The translations under genes were made by a program, and so were the position numbers. This document shows, piece after piece, positions 7,227 through 12,855 of a stretch of 44,664 nt of DNA. Under the pieces are notes generated by a model. That model was given only the letters and a program-made list of their open reading frames with translations. It had not been told where the DNA came from and made no database searches. Numbering within the stretch: position 1 is the first letter of the stretch; each line of letters opens with the position of its first letter. Origin of the DNA: Oscillospiraceae bacterium (GTDB lineage: Bacteria > Bacillota > Clostridia > Oscillospirales > Acutalibacteraceae); NCBI GenBank assembly GCA_015066575.1, contig SVOD01000003.1, positions 1 through 44,664 on the forward strand, read 5' to 3'.

Positions 7227-8586
7227 AAACAGTACAAAAACAATGTTTGTATGCGCTTCTTGCGGCTATGACAGCTCTAAATGGTACGGGCAGTGTCCTT
7301 CTTGTAAAGAGTGGAACACTATGGAAGAAATCCGTGTGCAGGCAGCAGAAAAAAATGCTACCGGAAGAGCAGCGGATTTAACCGCTTTACCGATTGACCA
7401 AATTCAAATTGATAATGAGCATCGTTATCAAACCGGCATGAAAGAACTCGATAGAGTTCTCGGCGGCGGGATTGTTCAGGGGAGTTTAATATTACTCGGC
7501 GGTGACCCCGGCATCGGTAAATCAACGCTGCTTTTGCAAATTTGCGAATATTTAGGTAAGCAGTTAAAAGTTCTGTATGTTTCCGGCGAAGAAAGTGCGC
7601 AACAGATTAAACTACGCGCAAACAGGTTAAATGTATACACGGAAAATCTTTTTATTATGCCGGAAAAAGATATGCTCGCCATCAGCCAATATATTTCGAG
7701 TATGAAGCCCGATATCGTGATGATTGACTCTATTCAAACCATGGTTGCCGATACAGCTTCTTCCTCCGCCGGAAGTGTCACACAAATCAGAGAATGCACC
7801 AACATCTTAATGAGCTGCGCAAAACGCAATAATATCCCGATTTTTATTGTCGGTCATGTCAATAAAGACGGCGACTTGGCAGGTCCTAAGATTTTAGAGC
7901 ATATGGTCGATGCCGTGCTCTATTTTGAAGGGGACAAGCAGTTGGCATACAGAATTCTAAGAGCTGCCAAGAACCGCTTCGGTTCCACGAATGAAATCGG
8001 CGTGTTTGAAATGGGAAACGCCGGCTTAAAGGAAGTCGAAAATCCTTCATTGATGCTCATTTCCGGCAGACCGAAAGGCGCTTCCGGTACTTGCATTGCC
8101 TGCATTATGGAAGGCACCAGACCGATTTTTGCGGAGGTGCAGGGACTTGCCGCACCGACCAATTTCGGTAATCCGCGCCGCATGGCGACAGGTTTTGATT
8201 ATAATCGCATGAATATGCTCATTGCGGTTTTGGAAATGAAAGCCGGCTATTATTTGGGCAATATGGATACCTATGTCAATGTAGTCGGCGGTTTAAAGCT
8301 TGATGAACCGGCGGCGGATTTGTCGGTTGCTATGGCGTTAGTCAGTTCTCTTAAAGATGTTGTAGTTCCGGATGATGTGATTGCTTTCGGTGAAATCGGG
8401 CTTGCCGGTGAGGTTAGAAGCGTGGTGTGTTGCGAACAGCGCGTGAGTGAAGCCGCAAGGCTTGGTTTTTCACGCTGCATCATCCCAAAAAATAATCTCA
8501 AAAACATCTCACCGAAACTAAAAAAGCAGATTGAAATTGTAGCTGTCGATTCTATTAGAGAAGCGTTTGAAGCCTTAATCAATTAA
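7219..8586 (+). CDS. radA: DNA repair protein RadA (Sms)
   Basis: This 455-residue hexameric RecA-like helicase extends D-loops during recombination and repair. A four-Cys zinc finger lies at C12, C15, C26 and C29. Walker A is GDPGIGKS (95-102) and Walker B is IVMIDS (166-171). The RadA-specific KNRFG motif is at 251-255. The C-terminal third is the Lon-like pseudo-protease domain (from about 285, including PAADLSVAMALVSSL). The length is standard. It overlaps cwlD and is followed by a fresh promoter, so the transcription unit is cwlD-radA. Confidence 0.96.
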   Translation: MAKNSTKTMFVCASCGYDSSKWYGQCPSCKEWNTMEEIRVQAAEKNATGRAADLTALPIDQIQIDNEHRYQTGMKELDRVLGGGIVQGSLILLGGDPGIGKSTLLLQICEYLGKQLKVLYVSGEESAQQIKLRANRLNVYTENLFIMPEKDMLAISQYISSMKPDIVMIDSIQTMVADTASSSAGSVTQIRECTNILMSCAKRNNIPIFIVGHVNKDGDLAGPKILEHMVDAVLYFEGDKQLAYRILRAAKNRFGSTNEIGVFEMGNAGLKEVENPSLMLISGRPKGASGTCIACIMEGTRPIFAEVQGLAAPTNFGNPRRMATGFDYNRMNMLIAVLEMKAGYYLGNMDTYVNVVGGLKLDEPAADLSVAMALVSSLKDVVVPDDVIAFGEIGLAGEVRSVVCCEQRVSEAARLGFSRCIIPKNNLKNISPKLKKQIEIVAVDSIREAFEALIN

Positions 8587-8590
8587 AATA

Positions 8591-8619
8591 TTGAAAGTTT
8601 TTAATATTTATGTTATAAT
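8591..8619 (+). promoter_or_regulatory. sigma-A promoter of the phospholipase-like gene
   Basis: TTGAAA (8591-8596), a 17-base spacer and TATAAT (8614-8619), about 30 bases before the start codon. Confidence 0.75.
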
Positions 8620-8649
8620 AAATTATCAATGTGAAAGGTGGATAGCAGT

Positions 8650-9543
8650 ATGAAAAAGATTTCATCAATTTTTGCCGTTCTTCTTTGTTGTGCTGTTCTT
8701 TTTAGCGCCTGTAGTTTACAAGCTGCTGCCTTAGAAGAGTGTGAAGGCGATAAATATCTGCCTCCAATCGTTTTGGAAATATTAGAGGGCAATGACAACG
8801 CGCTCAATACAATTAATGATTTTGATCGCTATGAAAAGGCGTATGAAGCAGCTTACAGCACTGTAGGCGGCGACTATCAGGTTAAATTTCAAGCCGGCGG
8901 TGCAGACCACACGCACCAATATATTTGTGCAACCGCTTTAAGAGTTTTGGCGAATGACAAAGGCGATTGCTTATATAATCAAAGTTCTAATGCATCTATT
9001 TTAGTGGAAAATGCAGATTGGCCGGATAAAAACGATATCGGATTTATTTTTGATACGCATTTTTACAATCCTTACACCGAAACAAATTATCATGCCGGTT
9101 CCACCACGGCAAAGGTTAAGGCGCAACAGTACTATAATGACGCTGTCAGTTATTACAAAAACGGCAACGTTTCCGATGCACTTGCCAATTTAAGCCGCGG
9201 TTCTCATTTTGTTGCCGATGCTTGCGAAGCGCACCATGCCACCAATAAAACCGCTGTCGGGTCCAACCACAGCGCCTATGAAAAGTATATTGATACCGTG
9301 CGCACTCAAATTCAAATTCCCGGTAACTCTCTTAATGAATCGGTTTATCAGGAAGCCTTGCAATGCTCGGTTGGTCAAATAGTCAGAAATAATTCCTATG
9401 CTTCCTATGTACTGGGCGACAGAGTTACAGTCAGTGAAAGCAGTCCCGATTATTTTGATGCAGCCAGAAGCACTGTTACAAACGCTGTGATTGCAAATGT
9501 GCAGTATTATTATAAATTTGCTGTTGAAGTAGGCTTGATGTAA
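8650..9543 (+). CDS. zinc-dependent phospholipase C-like lipoprotein
   Basis: This 297-residue exported protein is related to Bacillus cereus PLC, Clostridium alpha-toxin and the S1/P1 nuclease fold. It starts at ATG 8650, eight bases after AAAGGTGG; a GTG at 8638 overlaps that site. The signal peptide ends FSAC (Cys 21), suggesting a lipoprotein. Aligned by eye to B. cereus PLC, metal ligands are present at H89, D123, H137, H186, D190, H196, H207 and E211, inside the blocks DTHFYNP, RGSHFVADACEAHH and NHSAYEKYID. Only the N-terminal Trp ligand is absent, because the mature protein begins elsewhere. It is likely a surface phospholipase or phosphodiesterase; no C2-like membrane-binding domain follows, unlike alpha-toxin. 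Confidence 0.85.
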   Translation: MKKISSIFAVLLCCAVLFSACSLQAAALEECEGDKYLPPIVLEILEGNDNALNTINDFDRYEKAYEAAYSTVGGDYQVKFQAGGADHTHQYICATALRVLANDKGDCLYNQSSNASILVENADWPDKNDIGFIFDTHFYNPYTETNYHAGSTTAKVKAQQYYNDAVSYYKNGNVSDALANLSRGSHFVADACEAHHATNKTAVGSNHSAYEKYIDTVRTQIQIPGNSLNESVYQEALQCSVGQIVRNNSYASYVLGDRVTVSESSPDYFDAARSTVTNAVIANVQYYYKFAVEVGLM

Positions 9544-9565
9544 GAAAACAGTATTATAATAAAAC

Positions 9566-9594
9566 AAAGCAGAGATTTTTTCTCTGCTTTTTAT
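9566..9594 (+). terminator. intrinsic terminator
   Basis: The 10-bp stem AAAGCAGAGA/TCTCTGCTTT (9566-9575, 9581-9590) is followed by TTATT, just after the phospholipase-like gene. Confidence 0.8.
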
Positions 9595-9622
9595 TGATTT
9601 ATGGTTCATATAATGCTATAAT
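9594..9622 (+). promoter_or_regulatory. sigma-A promoter of hpf
   Basis: TTGATT (9594-9599), 17 bases, TATAAT (9617-9622). The leader is about 50 bases long and ends in an AAGGAG site. Confidence 0.7.
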
Positions 9623-9676
9623 AATGTTGAAAAGATTAGCAGTCTTTTTCCATTCTTACAACAAGGAGTTGTTATT

Positions 9677-10216
9677 ATGAATACTACTAACTTTATTACA
9701 AGAAAATGCACTTTAAAAGATTCTTTTGTCGAAAGAGCGGAGCATAAGCTCGCTAAAGTATATAAGCTGTTGGGTGAAGATGCTTCTGCCGATGTGACCG
9801 TCAGCTCCGACAACAACGAGCAGAAGGTTGAAATCACCGCAAAAAGCGGTTCTGTTACCGTCAGAGCTGAAGAAGTCAGTGATGACAGAGTTGAGGCACT
9901 TGATAAAGCGGTCGATTCATTAATCAGAAAAATCAGAAAGAATAAGACAAGACTTGAGAGAAAAATCAAGGGAGCACCTTCCATTGACTCCTTGTTTGCC
10001 GAGGATGAAGAAAAAATTTATGAAGAGACTACCTTTGATATCGTTAGAGAAAAAAGAGTGCAGATGAAGCCTCAATTTGTGGAAGAAGCCATTTTGGAAA
10101 TGAATTTGTTAGGGCATAATTTCTATATGTTCTTTAATGCGGAGACAGAAGAAGTTAATGTCATTTACAAGAGAAAAGACGGTAAATACGGCTTATTAAT
10201 GGCGGAAGTTTTATAA
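9677..10216 (+). CDS. hpf: ribosome hibernation promoting factor, long form (HPF)
   Basis: This is a 179-residue two-domain HPF. The N-terminal RaiA/YfiA domain (about 3-100) has the basic helix LDKAVDSLIRKIRKNKTRLERKI. The C-terminal dimerisation domain (about 120-178, VREKRVQMKPQFVEEAILEMNLLGHNFYMFFN split by family blocks) is what defines the long form. In Firmicutes long HPF alone joins 70S ribosomes into inactive 100S dimers in stationary phase or spores. It is monocistronic, with its own promoter and terminator. AAGGAGTTG lies before the ATG. Confidence 0.95.
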   Translation: MNTTNFITRKCTLKDSFVERAEHKLAKVYKLLGEDASADVTVSSDNNEQKVEITAKSGSVTVRAEEVSDDRVEALDKAVDSLIRKIRKNKTRLERKIKGAPSIDSLFAEDEEKIYEETTFDIVREKRVQMKPQFVEEAILEMNLLGHNFYMFFNAETEEVNVIYKRKDGKYGLLMAEVL

Positions 10217-10234
10217 TAGTATAAATAAATTTAG

Positions 10235-10261
10235 GGGAGGGCTTCCGCCCTCCCTGTTTTT
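10235..10261 (+). terminator. intrinsic terminator of hpf
   Basis: An 8-bp GC stem GGGAGGGC/GCCCTCCC (10235-10242, 10247-10254) with loop TTCC is followed by TGTTTTT. Confidence 0.85.
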
Positions 10262-10278
10262 ACAAAGAAGAGAAAACA

Positions 10279-11385
10279 ATGAAATTTTGTGCACCTTGTC
10301 TGCTGGGCACCGAAGGTCTGGTTGCCGAAGAATTAAAAGAACTTGAATTTCAACATATAACCGCCGAAAACGGCAGAGTGCTTTTTGATACTTCCATCGA
10401 ACAAATACCGCGCGCCAATATTTGCTTGCGCATTGCCGAAAGGGTATTAATAGTGGTCGGACAATTCCGCGCCGAAAGCTTTGAAAATTTATTTGAAAGT
10501 GTTAAAGTGCTGCCGTGGAGCGATTATTTGCCGAAAAATGCGGCTTTCCCGGTCAAAGGCTGGAGTTTAAACTCTAAGCTGCATTCTGTGCCGGATTGTC
10601 AAAAAATCATCAAAAAAGCAATTGTCACTTCACTTTCCGGAGTATACGGTGTGAATTGGTTTGAAGAAGACGGACCAATCTTTCAAATACAGTTTTCTAT
10701 TTTGAAAGATGCTGTGACCGTCATGATTGATACCACCGGCGCCGGGCTTCACAAAAGAGGCTATAGAGCACAATCCAATGAAGCGCCGATTAAAGAAACT
10801 TTAGCGGCAGCGCTGTGTAAAATCGCAAGAGTAAGAGATTATCATACATTATACGACCCGTTTTGCGGTTCGGGTACCATACTAATCGAAGGTGCCATGC
10901 TTGCAAACAATATTATGCCCGGCTATCGGCGCGGTTTTGTCAGTGAGCAGTGGGGACAAATACCTACCGAAGCTTGGCAGAGGGAACGCACAAGAGCACT
11001 GGATGAGATTAAACACAATACACCGTTTCGTGCCTTTGGCAGCGATATAGATGCATGTGCAGTGGAATTAACACACAGTAACGCCGTTAAATTCGGTGTA
11101 CGCAAATTGATGACTTTGCAGCGGGCAGATATTCGCGATTTTGCACCGCAAACCGAAAAAGGAACGCTCATAACCAATCCGCCTTACGGAGAACGAATGG
11201 CAGATATGCAAACGGCGCGCAGCCTATATCGCACAATGGGCAAATTGTTTGCAGATAAACGAGGGTGGAGTTATAATATTATATCGCCCGATGAAGAATT
11301 CGAAAAAATTTACGGCACAAAAGCGCGCAAGCGCCGAAAACTGTATAATGGCATGATTAAGTGTACTTATTATTCATATTTTTAA
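10279..11385 (+). CDS. THUMP-domain class I rRNA methyltransferase (RlmL/YpsC-like)
   Basis: This 368-residue enzyme is a ferredoxin-like plus THUMP RNA-binding region (about 1-160) joined to a Rossmann-fold methyltransferase. The SAM-binding motif I is DPFCGSGT (193-200) and the catalytic motif IV is TNPPYGE (299-305), the NPPY form that marks N2/N6 nucleobase methylation. It corresponds to the N-terminal half of E. coli RlmL, which makes m2G2445 in 23S rRNA, and to Bacillus YpsC. The exact target here is inferred. The length is right for the single-methyltransferase Firmicute form. Confidence 0.88.
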   Translation: MKFCAPCLLGTEGLVAEELKELEFQHITAENGRVLFDTSIEQIPRANICLRIAERVLIVVGQFRAESFENLFESVKVLPWSDYLPKNAAFPVKGWSLNSKLHSVPDCQKIIKKAIVTSLSGVYGVNWFEEDGPIFQIQFSILKDAVTVMIDTTGAGLHKRGYRAQSNEAPIKETLAAALCKIARVRDYHTLYDPFCGSGTILIEGAMLANNIMPGYRRGFVSEQWGQIPTEAWQRERTRALDEIKHNTPFRAFGSDIDACAVELTHSNAVKFGVRKLMTLQRADIRDFAPQTEKGTLITNPPYGERMADMQTARSLYRTMGKLFADKRGWSYNIISPDEEFEKIYGTKARKRRKLYNGMIKCTYYSYF

Positions 11386-11394
11386 GGTGATTAT

Positions 11395-11814
11395 GTGTCT
11401 ACAGCTAAAAAAATCCTTATTGCTGTTATTTGTGCGGTTGTCGGCATACCGATTATTTTGATTGCAGTATCTATTATCGCTATATTATTTCATAATGATG
11501 CAAAGCCTGATAACAGTAGCGACCCTCTTATTCCGCAAGGATATATGGAATTTGATGGTCAGCAGTCATATGGTGGCGGAGATTGGGATGAAATTGCATA
11601 TTATGTTTACGAACAACAACCGAAATTAGACGGTGTATTTCAACGACTTGATACAGTTAACGGCAGCGAAATTCAACAGCTTATCAGCGGTTATCCTCTG
11701 TCTACCGCAGATAATGACAATCCGCGTTTAGAACATGATTACTTGCTCCAATGCTTATCTGAAGGTGATTATTATTATGTATCGCAAAGACACTCACAGG
11801 GGCGCCCTCAATAA
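11395..11814 (+). pseudogene. small membrane-anchored protein, 3' end displaced by an inserted element
   Basis: Reading starts at GTG 11395, with AAGGTGATT upstream and 9 bases after the methyltransferase. A signal anchor (residues 5-30) is followed by an extracellular, Asp- and Tyr-rich part ending EGDYYYVSQRHS. From base 11797 the frame enters the inverted repeat of the inserted element and stops after six foreign codons (139 residues in all). The missing 19 residues, starting LFYYYDIQTKTLYKIDY, lie in frame at 15272-15331 on the far side. The original protein would have had about 153 residues. The function is unknown. The truncated protein may still be made, since only the last 12% is lost. 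Confidence 0.8.
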
Positions 11815-11824
11815 AGAGGAACAG
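11799..11824 (+). repeat. left terminal inverted repeat
   Basis: This 26-base end begins GGGGCGCCCTCAATAA. It pairs with 15242-15267 apart from two purine transitions at positions 17 and 22 of the repeat. Confidence 0.88.
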
Positions 11825-12142
11825 CTCAAAATCGCCTCTTTTCCGCTATAATTGCAGTAAAAAACTGCCAACTGGCGTCAGCCAAGAGTTACTATGTAAA
11901 GGGTAGTTTTTCACTACCTAATACATAATGACTGCGGCTCATTTGCGGTAAATGGATACGCAGTTGTGGAAAGGAGTAAATCTCACTCGAAAGCGAACAA
12001 AGCAATACAAACACATTAACAAACAAAAAATGCTTTCCGAAAAACGCATCACCATGCGACTTTCAAAAAGCAAAAGCGTTACATTTTTTTGTCGGTTCCT
12101 GTTCACGCGCTCGCTGTACACAAGCGGCGCATAAAGTAAACT
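11825..12142. other. gene-poor left end of the element
   Basis: No convincing gene is present. The stretch holds the subterminal repeat GTAAAAAACTGCCAACT (11857-11873) and a small hairpin GGTAGT/ACTACC (11902-11918). It also contains a 60-codon open frame at 11952-12134, rich in Lys, Arg, Thr and Ser, that starts without a ribosome site. That frame looks like debris of mobile DNA rather than an expressed gene. Confidence 0.5.
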
Positions 12143-12180
12143 GCCCTTGTCCCGAAGCACTCGCTTCGGGCAAGGGCTTT
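12143..12180 (+). terminator. strong GC-rich hairpin, terminator-like
   Basis: GCCCTTG and CCCGAAGC pair with GCTTCGGG and CAAGGGC (one bulged T, loop ACTC), followed by TTTC. The stem is very stable but the T run is short, so it may be either a terminator or a structural element. Confidence 0.55.
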
Positions 12181-12192
12181 CAAATATCCCGA

Positions 12193-12274
12193 AGGGCGCA
12201 CTTACTCACCACCCGAAAACCCTCTGCGAGATTTCCCTGGTGGTATTCTAACATTCGCTAGAATCGTGCGCTCT
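12193..12274. other. three-way-junction-forming sequence, possible mobilisation-region remnant
   Basis: The outer arms AGGGCGCAC (12193-12201) and GTGCGCTCT (12266-12274) pair at 8 of 9 positions. They enclose two adjoining hairpins: ACCACC/GGTGGT (12208-12213, 12239-12244) and ATTCTA/TAGAAT (12245-12250, 12259-12264). The arms abut exactly at 12244/12245. From memory, similar CTCTGCGAGGCT-type sequence lies near mobilisation genes of gut Firmicute plasmids and ICEs; that link is not verified here. Confidence 0.45.
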
Positions 12275-12359
12275 GCGAGGCTATGCGGCTTGCCTGATGA
12301 ACAGCAAACACCGCATGTTTTTTCGATGAATTACACACAACGAATAAAAGAATAATAAA

Positions 12360-12436
12360 ATGATGTTGGCGCAACGCGCCTTATGATGTATCGGCTAAAG
12401 TCGAAATGATGTAGTTCGTTTCTCTCACAATGATGC
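12360..12436 (+). repeat. short regularly spaced ATGATGT array with hairpin spacers
   Basis: ATGATGT occurs at 12360, 12383 and 12406, and ATGATGC at 12430, giving periods of 23, 23 and 24 bases. The first two 16-base spacers are self-complementary (GGCG/CGCC and TCGGC/GTCGA with one wobble). The third is degenerate. It is too short and too structured to be a CRISPR. Confidence 0.6.
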
Positions 12437-12535
12437 AATAAGTCTTGAATCTTTAAACTCACCATCAAAACTGGTCGAATACTTCAAGTATCATATGTAA
12501 TCAGTCCTTCTTTCAAGAGGTTTTTTGTTTTTTAT

Positions 12536-12568
12536 GCTCTCGGCTTATAGCCGAGGGCTTCATTTTTT
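12536..12568 (+). terminator. intrinsic terminator inside the element
   Basis: The stem GCTCTCGGCT/AGCCGAGGGC (12536-12545, 12549-12558, one T-G pair) with loop TAT is followed by TTCATTTTTT. It would stop read-through before the CHAP promoter. Confidence 0.75.
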
Positions 12569-12622
12569 GCTAATATTGTTTTAAGAATTAAATATATTTA
12601 CTATTGGCGGTGTTTGTTTTTA

Positions 12623-12652
12623 TTGACAAATACATTCGGTCAATGATAAAAT
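12623..12652 (+). promoter_or_regulatory. sigma-A promoter of the CHAP hydrolase gene
   Basis: TTGACA (12623-12628), 18 bases, TAAAAT (12647-12652). The expected +1 (about 12659) coincides with the first base of the large inverted repeat, so the hairpin forms the very 5' end of the mRNA. Confidence 0.65.
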
Positions 12653-12658
12653 AAAAGA

Positions 12659-12781
12659 GCCAAATAAAAGTCAATTAAATATGCACATACTATGGGAGTA
12701 CTGGCATTTTTATTTTTCGGTAAAAATGCATACTCTTTTCAATGCGTGTACTCTTGTATGTGTAATTGACTTTTGTTTGGC
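12659..12781 (+). promoter_or_regulatory. structured 5' leader of the CHAP gene (nested 19-bp inverted repeat)
   Basis: GCCAAATAAAAGTCAATTA (12659-12677) pairs with 12763-12781, with one T-G wobble in 19. After a 6-base bulge, CACATAC (12684-12690) pairs with GTATGTG (12756-12762). Inside is a second hairpin: GAGTA/TACTC (12696-12700, 12731-12735) and GCATTTTTA/TAAAAATGC (12704-12712, 12721-12729). It matches no riboswitch class that I know. It may instead be a small MITE whose arms became the leader. GA lies directly outside both arms. Confidence 0.7.
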
Positions 12782-12806
12782 GACAGTTGGAGTTGTGCAT
12801 TTTTCG

Positions 12807-12835
12807 GTGCGTGGCTTCCGGCTGCGCACTTTTTT
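12807..12835 (+). terminator. attenuator-like terminator immediately before the CHAP ribosome site
   Basis: GTGCGTGGC (12807-12815) pairs with GCTGCGCAC (12821-12829) through nine pairs, two of them G-T, with loop TTCCG and then six T. It ends 6 bases before the GGGAGG site of the CHAP gene, so transcription must pass it for the gene to be expressed. Confidence 0.7.
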
Positions 12836-12855
12836 GTTTTCGGGAGGAAAAAGAA

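Noticed and set aside
11952..12134. 60-codon basic open frame at the left end of the element
   Set aside because: No ribosome site before its ATG and low-complexity Lys/Arg/Ser composition; at best a decayed fragment of a mobilisation or unknown gene.
12360..12436. CRISPR array
   Set aside because: The repeat is only 7 bases, the spacers are 16-17 bases and self-complementary, and no cas genes are in the window.
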